Notes: generated by a model not told the origin, from the letters alone. Shown: positions 25,658 to 36,077, counted from the stretch's first letter. The stretch is 64,000 bases of DNA from Streptomyces lunaelactis (GCF_003054555.1 NZ_CP026304.1:2108001-2172000), one strand, 5' to 3'. Translations and numbers: made by a program.

Positions 25658-26909
25658 TCACCTGCCCAGCAGTGCGGTGAGCGCGCCCACCGGGTCGGCG
25701 TCCGGGGTGCCGCGCGGCCACCAGTCCTCGCGGCCGGCGTCCGATTCATAGCCGTACCAGAGGCCGTCGCGGCCGAAGCGGAGCTGGATGGAGTCCGTGG
25801 AGAGGTGGTTGCGCCAGGGACGGAAGTACGGGAAGTCGGCGGCGATCAGGGCCGGGCGGGCGCGGTCGAAGGGGCCCGCCGGCGGGTCCCAGGGGTCTTC
25901 GAGTACGGCCAGGGCTTCGAGACCCCCTTGGCGCCAGGCGGCCACCGCGCGGGCCAGGTCGGTGGGGGTGTGGTCGGTGGCCGCGGCGAGATCGCGGTAG
26001 AGGGCGCGGGTGGAGGCGGTCAGGCCGGATCCGGGGTGGGCGGCGGCCAGGCGGACCGCGTCCTGCCATTCCGTCAGCTCCGCGGTGGGGTCGGTGCCTG
26101 TGGTGAGGAGGGTGTGGGCGCGGGCGGCCGCCTCGGTGGCCAGGAGGTCCAGGGCCAGGGGGTCGGGGGCGCCGGGCATGTGGGGTAGGCGGTGGGCGTC
26201 CGGGGTGGGCGGGGCCGGAACGGGGCGGGAGCATGGGGAGTGAGCGCCGGGCCAGGGCCTCGTCGGCCGGGACCGTCGGCACGGGGGTGGCGGTGGCCGC
26301 GGTGGTGCGCTCGGCGGCCGACCGGGTCGCGTTCCGGTGGGAGAGCGAGGCGAGGATGTCGCGCTCTCCCATACCGCGCATCAGGAACAGGACGAACGGG
26401 TCCTCGTCCAGCAGCCTCGCCGTCTGATAGCAGAGCGCGGCCGCGTGCTTGCAGGGGTAACCGTCGTCCGGGCAGGAGCAGTCGGGGATCAGATCACCCG
26501 GCGTGGGCAGCAGATCCGCCGCGGTCGCCAGCGCGTGCGGGACATCCTTGTCGAGCAGCGCCGCGATGTGGTCCGGTCGGGCCGCCGCGGCGGCCAGGAA
26601 GTCGTCCCAGTCGGCGTCGCTGAGGGTACGGAGGCGGATCTCCGTGCGGTACGGGCGCGGCCTGCTGCCGTGGACGTACGCCATGACCCGGCCCGGCGTG
26701 ACCGTGATCGCGTCGACATGGCCACGGCCGGCGTACGCGCGGCCCCGGGCGAGACGAGCCCGGTCCAACGCCATGTCCTCCAGCGCCTCCACCCAGGTGT
26801 TGCCCCACCAGCTGGATGCGAACTCCTCGCCCTTGGCGTCCCTGAGCGGCTCCATGGCCGGAAACGTACGGCGGCGGTCGTCGTACCGGGGAGGGGTGCG
26901 CGGGGTCAT
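25658..26909 (-). pseudogene. SWIM zinc-finger protein, single-base frameshift
   Basis: It starts at 26909 (MTPRTPPRYDDRRRTFPAME), overlapping the helicase stop (ATGA). The SWIM motif is clear: DLIPDCSCPDDGYPCKHAAA (CxCx..CxH). After ALARRSLPML (about 26230) the frame is lost at a run of C; homology-like sequence continues one frame over as PAPPTPDAHRLPHMPG to 25658 (LTALLGR). Removing one C near 26226-26229 restores a protein of about 416 residues. SWIM proteins beside SNF2 helicases are a conserved actinobacterial pair of unknown DNA or protein role. Confidence 0.8.
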
Positions 26910-29737
26910 GACGGCCTCCGCAGCGAGACGAGGTCGGCCAGCTCTCGGTCGGTCAGTTCGGTCAGGGCCGCCTCTCCCGAGCCGAGGACCGCGTCGGCCA
27001 ACGCCCGCTTGGAGGCGAGCATTTCGGCGATGCGGTCCTCCACCGTGCCCTCCGCGATCAGGCGGTGGACCTGCACCGGCTGTGTCTGGCCGATGCGGTA
27101 CGCCCGGTCCGTCGCCTGCTCCTCGACCGCCGGGTTCCACCAGCGGTCGAAGTGGATGACATGGCCCGCCCGGGTGAGGTTCAGACCGGTGCCCGCGGCC
27201 TTGAGGGAGAGGATGAAGACGGGTGTCTCGCCGGACTGGAAGCGGTCCACCATGCGCTCGCGCTCCGCCACCGGCGTTCCCCCGTGCAGGAGTTGGGACG
27301 GGATCGCCCGGGAGGCGAGGTGCGCCGACAGGATGCGGGCCATCGATACGTACTGGGTGAAGATCAGGACCGAGCCGTCCTCCGACAGGATCGTCTCCAC
27401 GAGCTCGTCCAGGAGTGACAGCTTGCCGGAGCGGCCCGCCAGCCTCGCCGTCTCTTCCTTCAGGTACTGGGCGGGGTGGTTGCAGATCTGCTTGAGCGCG
27501 GTCAGCAGCTTCATCACCAGGCCGCGGCGCGCGATGCCCTCGGCGCTCTCGATCGCCGCCATCGTCTCCCGTACGACCGCTTCGTACAGCGAGGCCTGCT
27601 CGCGGGTGAGCGCGACGGGATGGTCGGACTCCGTCTTCGGCGGCAGCTCGGGCACGATGCCCGGATCGGACTTCTTGCGGCGCAGGAGGAAGGGGCGGAC
27701 CAGCCGGGAGAGCCGCTCGACCGCGTGGTCGTCCTCCCCGTTCTCCACCAGGCGCGCGTGCCGGGAGCGGAAGGCCTTCAGCGGGCCGAGCAGTCCGGGG
27801 GTCGTCCAGTCCAGGAGCGCCCACAGCTCGGAGAGGTTGTTCTCGACGGGCGTTCCGGTCAGGGCGACGCGCGCGGGGGTGGGAATGGTGCGCAGCGCCT
27901 TGGCGGTCGCCGAGAACGGGTTCTTGACGTGCTGCGCCTCGTCGGCGACGACCATTCCCCAGCTGTGCGCGGCCAGTTGGTCCGCGCTGGTGCGCATCGT
28001 GCCGTACGTGGTGAGGACGAAGCCGCCGTCGAGCTCGGGCAGTGTGCGGTCGGCACCGTGGAAGCGGCGCACCGGCACGCCGGGGGCGAAGCGGTTGATC
28101 TCCCGCTGCCAGTTGCCGAGCAGTGAGGCCGGGCAGACGACCAGCGTCGGGGCCGTACGCGCGCGGTGGAGGTGGAGGGCGATCACCGTGACCGTCTTGC
28201 CGAGGCCCATGTCGTCCGCGAGGCAGCCGCCGAGTCCGAGCGAGGTCATCAGGTCCAGCCAGGCCAGGCCCCGGAGTTGGTAGTCGCGCAGTGTGGCGGC
28301 GAGGCCCGCCGGGGGTGCGACGGGGGTGGAGGCCGCGGTGAGCCGGTCGCGCAGGGTCGCGAGCGCTCCCGTCGGCAGCGCCTCCACCGTCTCGCCGTCC
28401 ACCTCCGCCGTGCCGGTCAGCGCCACGGCCAGCGCGTCGACCGGCTGGAGCAGCCCCAGCTCCCGCTTGCGCGCCTTCCGTACGAGATCGGGGTCGAGCA
28501 CCACCCACTGGTCCCGCAGTCGCACGATCGGGCGGTGCGACTCGGCCAGCGCGTCCATCTCGCGCTCGGTCAGCGGATCGCCGTCGAGGGCCAACTGCCA
28601 GTTGAACTTGAGGAGTTCCTCGCTGTCGAAGAACGGCGTGCCGTCCGTCGCCGAGCCGGGCGCGGACCGTACGACCGCGGCGGCCGAGAGGGAACGGGCC
28701 AGCTCCTTCGGCCAGTGCACGGCCACTCCGGCGGCGGCCAGGCGCGCCGCCCCCGGCCCCAGGAGCTCGTACAGCTCGTCCTCGGTGAGCGGCAGCACAT
28801 CGGGCACGTCCCGCTCGAGCAGGCCGGCGAGCGGCGGCCAGACCCGGGCCGCGCGGCGCAGCGCCAGCACCGCGTCGATCCGGGCGCGCGGCCCGAAGTG
28901 CTCGTCGCCGTCGCCCGCCCAGAGCCGGGCCGCGTCGATGACGAGCGTCGGATCGGCGAGGCTGTGCACCTGGACGAGGGCCGCGCCGGCATTCCGCTCG
29001 GCCCCGTCCTCCTCGGCGATGTCGAAGAGCTCGAACGCGGAGAGGTCGAGGCGCAGGGAGACCCGCACCCCCGCGTCCATGCCCGCCGCGGCCTCAGCCG
29101 CCCACTCCCTCGCCCCGGGCAGATACTGCGCGGAGACGGCCGCGAACGGCGCCCCCGCGGCGTACACGGCGGCGGGCGTACGCGGCAGGGCGTCGGCCAC
29201 CGCGTCGAAGAACGACCGCACGAGCGCCTCGGGGTCCGGCAGCTGCAGCGGCGTGAGCTCCGGGACGGCGATGGCATGCGCCTCGTACGGCATGGCGGCG
29301 GCGATCGCCCTCAGCTGGGCGATGTCGTCGGCGTCCAGCGGGCCCGCCCGCCATGCGTCGTGATCGGTGACGGTCAGGCCCGGCAGCAGCCTGCCGCGCG
29401 CCACGAGATGGACGGCATGCAGCGCGGCGGCGCCCCAGCAGGCGGTGGCGGGGTGCGCGGCCGGGTCATGACGGGCTCGGGTCAGCAGCGGTACGGCCTC
29501 GGCGATCGGCAGCAGCACGGCGGGGACGGTACGGCTACGGATGCCCGTGCCATCGCGGCCTACGACGGTGAGCTCATCGGTGGCGTCCCCGAGCCGGTCG
29601 CCGAGCCGGTCGCCGAACCCGTCACCGAGCCGGTCGCCGTCCGGATCCCAGAAGGCGACCCGCCCCTCGCGCGGCAGCGCCGCCGGCACGAAGACCGCGG
29701 CACGGGTGTGCAGCAGCTGCCGCGTCTCGGACGTCAT
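26906..29737 (-). CDS. SNF2-family DEAD/DEAH-box helicase
   Basis: 943 residues. The C-terminal half holds both RecA-like lobes: DYQLRGLAWLDLM, CLADDMGLGKTVTVIAL (motif I), LVVCPASLLGNWQREI, VVADEAQHVKNP (motif II), ALTGTPVENNLSELW (III), LIFTQYVSMARILSAHL, GTGLNLTRAGHVIHFDRWWN (V) and DRAYRIGQTQPVQVHRLI (VI). The N-terminal 450 residues are the SNF2_assoc-type region of RapA-like bacterial SWI2/SNF2 proteins. A 12-bp tandem repeat encodes GDRLGD units near residue 35. It is a double-stranded-DNA translocase, co-transcribed with the SWIM protein. Confidence 0.93.
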   Translation of the reverse strand: MTSETRQLLHTRAAVFVPAALPREGRVAFWDPDGDRLGDGFGDRLGDRLGDATDELTVVGRDGTGIRSRTVPAVLLPIAEAVPLLTRARHDPAAHPATACWGAAALHAVHLVARGRLLPGLTVTDHDAWRAGPLDADDIAQLRAIAAAMPYEAHAIAVPELTPLQLPDPEALVRSFFDAVADALPRTPAAVYAAGAPFAAVSAQYLPGAREWAAEAAAGMDAGVRVSLRLDLSAFELFDIAEEDGAERNAGAALVQVHSLADPTLVIDAARLWAGDGDEHFGPRARIDAVLALRRAARVWPPLAGLLERDVPDVLPLTEDELYELLGPGAARLAAAGVAVHWPKELARSLSAAAVVRSAPGSATDGTPFFDSEELLKFNWQLALDGDPLTEREMDALAESHRPIVRLRDQWVVLDPDLVRKARKRELGLLQPVDALAVALTGTAEVDGETVEALPTGALATLRDRLTAASTPVAPPAGLAATLRDYQLRGLAWLDLMTSLGLGGCLADDMGLGKTVTVIALHLHRARTAPTLVVCPASLLGNWQREINRFAPGVPVRRFHGADRTLPELDGGFVLTTYGTMRTSADQLAAHSWGMVVADEAQHVKNPFSATAKALRTIPTPARVALTGTPVENNLSELWALLDWTTPGLLGPLKAFRSRHARLVENGEDDHAVERLSRLVRPFLLRRKKSDPGIVPELPPKTESDHPVALTREQASLYEAVVRETMAAIESAEGIARRGLVMKLLTALKQICNHPAQYLKEETARLAGRSGKLSLLDELVETILSEDGSVLIFTQYVSMARILSAHLASRAIPSQLLHGGTPVAERERMVDRFQSGETPVFILSLKAAGTGLNLTRAGHVIHFDRWWNPAVEEQATDRAYRIGQTQPVQVHRLIAEGTVEDRIAEMLASKRALADAVLGSGEAALTELTDRELADLVSLRRPS
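29591..29638. repeat. 12-bp tandem repeat in the helicase gene
   Basis: Four tandem 12-base units of gagccggtcgcc (the third is gaacccgtcacc) run from 29591 to 29638. On the minus strand they encode GDRL/GDGF units. As 12 is a multiple of three, copy-number changes keep the frame, so strain variation is likely. Confidence 0.8.
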
Positions 29738-29889
29738 CGGGTCACCTCGCTCCCGCAGGTCGCGTACCGAAGTACTGGATCTACGACCTTACGGGTGGGG
29801 TCTGACAATGGGCCCCGACAGCCTATGAGACGGCGCTCCCGAGCGGGTGCGCCGATGCCCGGCGCGATGTGGGTGAAGGCCGGGCGCAC

Positions 29890-30819
29890 TCACGCGGCGG
29901 GCGGCACGGCCGGCGGCAGAGGCGGCACCGGCTGCACCGGCGGCGGCTCCAATGCCTCCTGCTCCTCGGCCCGCGCCGGCGGCTCCACGGACGTGGGCTC
30001 CCCCGACGTCGGCTGCGCGATCTGGGACTGCGCGGGCTGGGACTGCCCCGACGACGCGGGCTGCTGGGCACGTTCCAAGAAGCGCAGCAGCTCGACCGGG
30101 AACGGCAGCACCAGCGTGGAGTTCTTCTCGGCCGCGACCGCGACCACCGTCTGCAACAGCCTCAGCTGAAGCGCGGCGGGCTGCTCGGCCATCACCCCGG
30201 CCGCCTCGGCCAGCTTCTTGGAGGCCTGCAGCTCCGCGTCGGCGTTGATGACCCGCGCCCGGCGCTCCCGGTCCGCCTCCGCCTGCCGCGCCATCGACCG
30301 CTTCATGGCCTCGGGCAGGGACACGTCCTTGATCTCCACCCGGTCGATCTGCACACCCCACCCCATCGCCGGACTGTCGATCATCAACTCCAGCCCCTGA
30401 TTGAGCTTTTCGCGGTTGGACAGCAGATCATCCAGATCACTCTTGCCGATGATCGAACGCAGCGACGTCTGCGCCATCTGCGAGACCGCGAACCGATAGT
30501 CCTCGACCTGCACGATCGCGTCGGAGGCGTCGATGACCTTGAAATAGATCACCGCGTCCACCCGCACCGTCACGTTGTCCCGCGTAATACCGTCCTGCGC
30601 GGGAACCGGCATCGTCACGATCTGCATATTGACCTTACGCAACCGGTCAACGGCAGGAACGATCATGGTGAAGCCCGGCCCGCGCACAGTGCCGCGCAGC
30701 CGGCCGAGGCGGAAGACCACGCCCCGCTCGTACTGCTTGACCACCTTGGCAGCCGCCACCACATAGACGAAACAACCGGCCGCGACCGCAGCGCCCACAG
30801 CCACCAGCTCTTCGACCAT
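29890..30819 (-). CDS. SPFH/Band 7 (slipin-like) membrane protein
   Basis: 309 residues. N-terminal membrane anchor VAVGAAVAAGCFVYVVAAAK, then the SPFH core: QYERGVVFRLGRLRG, GPGFTMIVPAVDRLRKVN, TRDNVTVRVDAVIYFKV, AQTSLRSIIGKSDLDDLLSN, VEIKDVSLPEAMKRSMARQA, followed by a coiled coil (EADRERRARVINADAELQAS) and STLVLPFPVELLRF. A Pro/Gln-rich C-terminal tail is variable. Slipins form membrane microdomain scaffolds and often pair with NfeD; no NfeD is seen here. Membrane-associated in the cytoplasm. Confidence 0.9.
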   Translation of the reverse strand: MVEELVAVGAAVAAGCFVYVVAAAKVVKQYERGVVFRLGRLRGTVRGPGFTMIVPAVDRLRKVNMQIVTMPVPAQDGITRDNVTVRVDAVIYFKVIDASDAIVQVEDYRFAVSQMAQTSLRSIIGKSDLDDLLSNREKLNQGLELMIDSPAMGWGVQIDRVEIKDVSLPEAMKRSMARQAEADRERRARVINADAELQASKKLAEAAGVMAEQPAALQLRLLQTVVAVAAEKNSTLVLPFPVELLRFLERAQQPASSGQSQPAQSQIAQPTSGEPTSVEPPARAEEQEALEPPPVQPVPPLPPAVPPAA

Positions 30820-30946
30820 CAGGGCACCCCCTACCGTCCGAGCCGGGTATTAATTACCACGATATGCCCGGTATACCCCCTCGGTCGAGCCTCCCACTCT
30901 CCCCTGCCGCCGCAGCGCCGGTCATCAGACCCATGAACCGGAGGGC

Positions 30947-31864
30947 TCAGATCTCGAACCAGCCGTGCCCGCCGTACCAGTGGCCGCCCGCCCGCAGATG
31001 GTCGCCGATGGCGCGCTCCACGCCGGTACGGCGCGGCAGCCCGTCCGGCAGCAGCTCCGGGTCGCCGAACACGAACCCGACCGGGCCGCCGTCGTCGACC
31101 TCCTTCGCCTCGTACGCGGGCCGGAAGCGGCCCTGGAAGCGGACGATGTTGGACTCCTTCGGCAGACACTCGGCAAGCTGCGGGTCGAGCAGCCAGGAGT
31201 GGCAGGTGGCGACCCGGTACGGCTCCTCCGGAAAGTGCCGGGCGAAGAAGTCCCGGGCCCGCGCCAGCGATCGGTCGCAGGTCGCGGGCGAGATCGGCCC
31301 GAGGAAGTCCGGGACATGGAGATCCAGGGCGAAGTCGCCGGGCCCGAGCGGCAGTCCGGCCGCCCGCACGGCCTCACCGGTCCGGCCGCCGAGCCGGGAG
31401 CGCTGGAACTGCAGCCGCCCCAGCTGGTAGAGCTCGCCCCGGAAGTGCAGCCCGATCCAGCCCGGTATCAGCAGTCCGCCCGTGCCGTGCCGCCGCCGGT
31501 GAACGGCCATATTGCGGCCGAGGTCGGCGAGCGTACGGCGGGAGACCTCGTCCGGTACGGAACGCTCACGGTGGTAGGCCCGTACGTACGGAAGGGCCGC
31601 GACAAACACGTACACCGGGAGGTAGCGGCCCACCGCCCCCGATTCCTCGGGCATCCGGGGCAGTTCCCCTCCCCCGCCGACCTTTCCCATGTCCTGGACC
31701 AGCTCCGCCGCGCCCGCATCCAGCAGCCGGCGCAGCCCTGGGTCCGACAGCATCCGGCCGCGCAGAGCGAGGAGTTCATTGATGTCCTCGTGCGGCACCG
31801 CGAGATCCAGCAGAGCCTCGGCCAGGTCGTCGGCTTCCGGCAGGTCCAGCAACGTACTTGTCAC
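30947..31864 (-). CDS. Acyltransferase-domain protein of the GNAT type
   Basis: 305 residues beginning MTSTLLDLPEADDLAEALLD. Internal features: PVYVFVAALPYVRAYHRERS, GWIGLHFRGELYQLGRLQFQ, FALDLHVPDFLGPISPATCD, ATCHSWLLDPQLAECLPKES and a C-terminal GHWYGGHGWFEI. These match Streptomyces proteins annotated as acyltransferase domain-containing (GNAT_C-like), but I see no firm acetyl-CoA motif. Cytoplasmic; substrate unknown. It is upstream of and divergent from the DUF6343 gene. Confidence 0.65.
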   Translation of the reverse strand: MTSTLLDLPEADDLAEALLDLAVPHEDINELLALRGRMLSDPGLRRLLDAGAAELVQDMGKVGGGGELPRMPEESGAVGRYLPVYVFVAALPYVRAYHRERSVPDEVSRRTLADLGRNMAVHRRRHGTGGLLIPGWIGLHFRGELYQLGRLQFQRSRLGGRTGEAVRAAGLPLGPGDFALDLHVPDFLGPISPATCDRSLARARDFFARHFPEEPYRVATCHSWLLDPQLAECLPKESNIVRFQGRFRPAYEAKEVDDGGPVGFVFGDPELLPDGLPRRTGVERAIGDHLRAGGHWYGGHGWFEI

Positions 31865-32002
31865 CAGCGACTCCTCCCCCTCCGGTATCAGTTGAGCAGG
31901 TCGGTCGCGCGGGTCGATCGCGCTCGTCGATTGTGCGGATCAGGCGTACGCATCGGAAGGCGGACAGCGGTCGTACGGGTGCATTCTGGAGGAGGAGATG
32001 CG

Positions 32003-32296
32003 ATGGCCATGCGCACTGGGAGTGAACCGACGACTGCACGCAGTCCCCTGCGGCTGCGGTTCTGGCTGAGTGTGTGGGGCCTGATCTGGGCAGCCGCGGG
32101 CACGGCGTTCTTCACACTCGCCGGCCGGCCCGGCTGGGCGGCCGCCTGCGGTGTGCTGCTGCTGATCGTGGCGGTCGATCTGGCCATGGTCCTGCGCCAT
32201 ATCCACCAGGGCCCGCACTACCAGCCGGGCCGCGACATCCCGCCGTACGAACCGGACCACGGCGGCCACGGCCCGGTCGGCAGAGGTGGACGCTGA
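32003..32296 (+). CDS. DUF6343-family small membrane protein
   Basis: 97 residues from the ATG at 32003; GGAGGAG lies five bases upstream. Two transmembrane helices, RFWLSVWGLIWAAAGTAFF and GWAAACGVLLLIVAVDLAMV, then a basic/His-rich tail HIHQGPHYQPGRDIPPYEPD. The RHIHQGPHYQPGRDIPPYE segment is the family's constant feature. Function unknown. It ends five bases before the convergent TPR gene stop. Confidence 0.8.
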   Translation: MAMRTGSEPTTARSPLRLRFWLSVWGLIWAAAGTAFFTLAGRPGWAAACGVLLLIVAVDLAMVLRHIHQGPHYQPGRDIPPYEPDHGGHGPVGRGGR

Positions 32297-32301
32297 CGCG
32301 G

Positions 32302-32670
32302 TCAGGCCTCCGCGTCGAAGCGAGCGGCCCTCATGTACTCCGGCTTCGGGTCCAGCGCGGCCGCCAGGCGGAAGTGACGCTTCGCCTGTTCCGGGCGGCC
32401 GGAACGCTCGAAGGTGCGGGCCAGTGCGAAGTGGGCGAACGCGTTGTCCGGCTCGCGCTCCAGGACCAGCTCGAACTCGAGCTCGGCCGGGCGCAGTTGC
32501 GCCGCCGCGAAGAAGGCGCGAGCGCGCAGCAGCCGCGCCGCCGTGTTCTCCGGGTGGGCCGCTATCACCGAGTCCAGCAGCTTCACGGCCCCGCGCGGAT
32601 CCCGCGCGGCCAGCAAGTGCTCAGCCGCGCGGTAGTCGATGACGTGCGTCTCCGGGTTGCTCTTGGGCAC
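32302..32670 (-). CDS. Tetratricopeptide-repeat protein
   Basis: 122 residues from a GTG at 32670, with AAGGA seven bases upstream; the GTG at 32676 is too close to that site. Three TPR units: AAEHLLAARDPRGAVKLLDS, NTAARLLRARAFFAAAQLRP and NAFAHFALARTFERSGRPEQ, then AKRHFRLAAALDP. A small protein-protein adaptor, cytoplasmic. Partner unknown; the gene is conserved beside coaE in my memory of Streptomyces chromosomes. Confidence 0.85.
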   Translation of the reverse strand: MPKSNPETHVIDYRAAEHLLAARDPRGAVKLLDSVIAAHPENTAARLLRARAFFAAAQLRPAELEFELVLEREPDNAFAHFALARTFERSGRPEQAKRHFRLAAALDPKPEYMRAARFDAEA

Positions 32671-32772
32671 GGTCACATCCTTCCCCTCGCTGCACGGTTC
32701 CAACACCGGGTCCGACAACGCTATTCCGGCGAAGGGACGAACAGCCGGTTCAGCCCGGCGCTCGGCGGGGAC

Positions 32773-33153
32773 TCAGAGCGCGGTGACCGCCAGCACGAGG
32801 GCGATCACCACCAGTGCCAGCCCGGCGATCACGAATCCCTTGTCGACACGGGTACGCGCATGCCCGTCCAGGACGACATCGCGCGGATCCTCCGGGTCGT
32901 ACGAGAGCCGCACACTGCTCCCCGACTCCAATGGCGCCTGTAGCGGCACGGGCGAGACGATCTCCATCACCCGGCCGTCCTCCGTCTCGTACTGCAGCAG
33001 CGGCCGCTCGACTCCCGGCGGCGCGGGCTTCACCAGGGCGATGGCGAAGTGCCCCGAGGCGGCGATCCGGCGGGTCTGCCGCAGGCCGTACGCACCGGCG
33101 AGCGCGGCGACCAGGCCGCCGATGGCGGTGAAGGCCGCGAAGACGATCTGCAC
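32773..33153 (-). CDS. DUF3592-domain membrane protein
   Basis: 126 residues with two membrane segments, at the N-terminus (IVFAAFTAIGGLVAALAGAY) and C-terminus (GFVIAGLALVVIALVLAVTA). The extracytoplasmic middle has the DUF3592 look: GVERPLLQYETEDGR, SSVRLSYDPEDPRDVVLDG. Function unknown. Confidence 0.8.
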   Translation of the reverse strand: MQIVFAAFTAIGGLVAALAGAYGLRQTRRIAASGHFAIALVKPAPPGVERPLLQYETEDGRVMEIVSPVPLQAPLESGSSVRLSYDPEDPRDVVLDGHARTRVDKGFVIAGLALVVIALVLAVTAL

Positions 33154-33226
33154 CTCATCGATGCTAGGCCGACCCGGCCGTTCGTTTGCGGGATGTTATT
33201 GATCGCGGGAGCTCATTGACGGATGC

Positions 33227-33841
33227 CTAACGCGGAGCGGACCCCGTGGCGGCGCGCTGTGTGAGCTCCGCCCACACCTTGCGGACCTGGGGCTCCAGAT
33301 CCTCCAGCGGCCCGTCGTTGTCGATGACCAGGTCGGCGATGGCCCGCCGCTGCTCGCGCGTGGCCTGCGCGGCCATCCGTGCACGCGCCTCGGACTCTGC
33401 CATTCCGCGCAGCCGCACCAGCCGGTCCAGCTGGGTCTCGGGCGAGGCGTCCACCACGACCACCAGGTTGTACAGCCCCGCCAGCTTGTTCTCCGCGAGC
33501 AGCGGTACGTCGTGGATCACGACCGCGTCCGGCCCTGCCATGCCCTCCAGCTCCATGGAGCGCGCCCCCACCAGCGGATGGACGATCGCGTTGAGCGTCG
33601 CCAGGCGCTCGGGGTCGGAGAAGACGATCGAGCCGAGCTTCGGCCGGTCCAGGGTCCCGTCGGGGTTGAGGATCTCCGGGCCGAAAGCCTCGGCAACGGC
33701 AGCGAGCCCCGGCGTTCCGGGCTCGACGACCTCGCGAGCGATCTTGTCGGCGTCGATCAGCACCGCCCCGTACGACTCGAGCAGACGGGAGACTTCGCTC
33801 TTGCCGGCTCCGATTCCGCCGGTCAGGCCCACCTTCAGCAT
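33227..33841 (-). CDS. coaE: Dephospho-CoA kinase
   Basis: 204 residues, usual length. P-loop [17 protein letters not shown] at the N-terminus, [19 protein letters not shown] (CoA-binding), [49 protein letters not shown] and [17 protein letters not shown]. It phosphorylates the 3'-OH of dephospho-CoA, the last step of CoA synthesis. Cytoplasmic. The PAC2 gene lies 36 bases upstream on the same strand. Confidence 0.96.
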   Translation of the reverse strand: MLKVGLTGGIGAGKSEVSRLLESYGAVLIDADKIAREVVEPGTPGLAAVAEAFGPEILNPDGTLDRPKLGSIVFSDPERLATLNAIVHPLVGARSMELEGMAGPDAVVIHDVPLLAENKLAGLYNLVVVVDASPETQLDRLVRLRGMAESEARARMAAQATREQRRAIADLVIDNDGPLEDLEPQVRKVWAELTQRAATGSAPR

Positions 33842-33877
33842 GGGCCGCAGCCTACGCGAGCCCCGCGTGCGGGCGCC

Positions 33878-34816
33878 CTACGCGTCGCCCTCCCGCTCCG
33901 CGAGGAAGCGCTCGAATTCGAGGCCGATCTCGTCGGCGGACGGCAGGTCCACCGGCTCGGCGACCAGGCTGCCCCTGGTCTCGGCACCCGCCACCGCGTC
34001 GTACTGGTGCTCAAGTCCCTGCACCAGCGACACCAGCTCCTCGTCGCCCTCGCCGATCTGCCGGTCGATCTCGGTCTGAGTGCGATGGGCTTCGGTGCGC
34101 AGGGAGTGCGCGACAGCCGGCAGGACCAGGCCCGTCGCGGCCGTGATCGCCTCCAGGGCGGTCAGCGCGGCGTCCGGGTAGGAGGAACGCGCGACATAGT
34201 GCGGCACATGTGCGGCAACGCCCAGAACGTCGTGACCCGACTCCATCAGGCGGTACTCCACCAGCGACTCGGCGCTGCCCGGCACCTGCGCCTCGTCGAA
34301 GGGGCTGCGGTGGCCCGGCATGAGGTCCGTGCGGTTGCCGTGCGGTGTGAGGCCTACGGGACGGGTGTGCGGGACACCCATCGGGATGCCGTGGAAGTTG
34401 ACCGCGAGCCGCACTCCGAGGCGCTCGACGATCTGTCCGACGGCAGCGGCGAAGCGCTCCCACTCCACGTCCGGCTCGGGGCCGGACAGCAGCAGGAACG
34501 GCGCGCCCGTGGCGTCCTGGACGAGCCGGACGTCGAGCGTCGGGGTCTCGTAGGCGCTCCAGCGGTCGCGGCGGAAGGTCAGCAGCGGGCGGCGGGCCCG
34601 GTAGTCCACGAGTCTGTCGTGGTCGAAGCGGGCCACCACCTGGTGGGGAAGCGTCTCGAGCAGGTTGTCGACGATCTGCTCGCCGGTCTCACCCGCGTCG
34701 ATGTATCCGTCGAAGTGGTACAGCATGACCAGGCCGGCCGACTCCTGTGCGAGCGCCATGTCGACGACCGCGAGGCCCTTCGGCTCCCATTCGTACAAAC
34801 CCTGCGGATCAAGCAC
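33878..34816 (-). CDS. PAC2-family protein
   Basis: 312 residues. PAC2 (proteasome assembly chaperone-like) fold: [101 protein letters not shown] and a C-terminal acidic tail. Actinobacterial members are linked to proteasome or PafE biology by homology only; exact role unknown. Cytoplasmic. It probably shares a transcript with coaE. Confidence 0.88.
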   Translation of the reverse strand: MLDPQGLYEWEPKGLAVVDMALAQESAGLVMLYHFDGYIDAGETGEQIVDNLLETLPHQVVARFDHDRLVDYRARRPLLTFRRDRWSAYETPTLDVRLVQDATGAPFLLLSGPEPDVEWERFAAAVGQIVERLGVRLAVNFHGIPMGVPHTRPVGLTPHGNRTDLMPGHRSPFDEAQVPGSAESLVEYRLMESGHDVLGVAAHVPHYVARSSYPDAALTALEAITAATGLVLPAVAHSLRTEAHRTQTEIDRQIGEGDEELVSLVQGLEHQYDAVAGAETRGSLVAEPVDLPSADEIGLEFERFLAEREGDA

Positions 34817-35092
34817 GATTACCGCTCCTCCTCGTGTTCTTAGGCAAGAACGCGTGGTGGTGCATGAGCATTCCCGTCATCGCGTGATGAACACCTGGAG
34901 CAGAACGCTCAGTTCGCGGCAACCGTACGGAGCTGCCGACCGAGCCGCCCTGTTGGTCCGGACCTTGACACGTCTCCGGCCCGTCCCTACCGTCACGGGG
35001 CAGCGCACGTTCAGAGACACGCCCACTGTCCGCATACGAGAACGCTCGAATCCCGGACCCGATACCCGGACCCGACGGGAAGGCAACCCCAC

Positions 35093-36052
35093 ATGCGTAC
35101 CCGAAAGCTGCTCCCCGCCCTGCTGGCCTCCGCAGTCGCGGCCGGCGGACTGTCCTTGCTCGCCACTCCTGCGAAAGCTGCCACGGTCATCGATGTGACC
35201 ACGGCCGCCCAGCTGAAGTCGGCGCTGACCGCCGCTCGCCCCGGCGACACGATCCGGCTCGCCGACGGCAGGTACACCGGCAACTTCAAGGCGACGACGC
35301 CCGGCACCTCCGGATCCCGGATCACCCTGACCGGATCCTCGAAGGCCGTACTCACGGCCGGCGGCGGCTACGGCCTCCACCTCAACGGCGCCTCGTACTG
35401 GACCGTCAAGGGCGTCACCGTCACCGGTGGCCAGAAAGGGATCATGACGGACACGGCCGACGGCGTCGTCATCGACTCGGTCACCGTGCACGGACTGGAC
35501 ATGGAGGGCGTCCACTTCCGCAAGTCCAGCCGCAACGGCGTCATCAAGAACTCGCGGATCTACGACACCGGCAACAACGGCAGCGGCATGGGCGAGGGCG
35601 TCTACGTCGGCTCGGCGGGCGGCACGTCCGACAAGAGCGACAACGTACAGATCCTGGGCAACACCATCGGTCCGGACGTCGGCGGCGAGGCCATCGACAT
35701 CAAGGAAGGCACCACCGGCGCGAAGATCACCGGCAATACCTTCGACGGCCGCGGTCTGACCGGCGCCAACTTCGACGACTCCTGGGTCGATGTGAAGGGC
35801 AACAACGTCCTCGTCGAGAACAACACCGGCAAGAACACCACCAACAACGGCTATGAGACCCACACCCAGCAGAGCGGCTGGGGCTGCGGCACCGTCTTCC
35901 GCAGCAACACGTCGGATCTGCGCGGCTCCACCGGCGACAAGCAACTCGCCATCAACGTCACCAACAACAGCTCCAGTTGCAGGACGACCGTCTACGCCGG
36001 CAACACCGTCACCGGCGGCAAGGGCCTGACGAACATCCCCATAACGCCGTAG
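35093..36052 (+). CDS. Secreted right-handed beta-helix (pectate-lyase-like) protein
   Basis: 319 residues. Signal peptide RTRKLLPALLASAVAAGG..ATPAKA-A. The mature chain starts VIDVTTAAQLKSALTAARPG, the opening of polysaccharide-lyase beta-helices, and runs through PbH1-type coils: GLHLNGASYWTVKGVTVTGG, GVVIDSVTVHGLDMEGVHFR, NVQILGNTIGPDVGG and NVLVENNTGKNTTNNG. Two Cys near the C-terminus (GWGCGTV, SSCRTTV). Probably cleaves an acidic polysaccharide, but catalytic residues cannot be assigned by eye. GGGAAGG is upstream of the ATG, and a strong terminator follows. Confidence 0.85.
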   Translation: MRTRKLLPALLASAVAAGGLSLLATPAKAATVIDVTTAAQLKSALTAARPGDTIRLADGRYTGNFKATTPGTSGSRITLTGSSKAVLTAGGGYGLHLNGASYWTVKGVTVTGGQKGIMTDTADGVVIDSVTVHGLDMEGVHFRKSSRNGVIKNSRIYDTGNNGSGMGEGVYVGSAGGTSDKSDNVQILGNTIGPDVGGEAIDIKEGTTGAKITGNTFDGRGLTGANFDDSWVDVKGNNVLVENNTGKNTTNNGYETHTQQSGWGCGTVFRSNTSDLRGSTGDKQLAINVTNNSSSCRTTVYAGNTVTGGKGLTNIPITP

Positions 36053-36077
36053 AAAATGTCCGTGCCCCATAACGCGG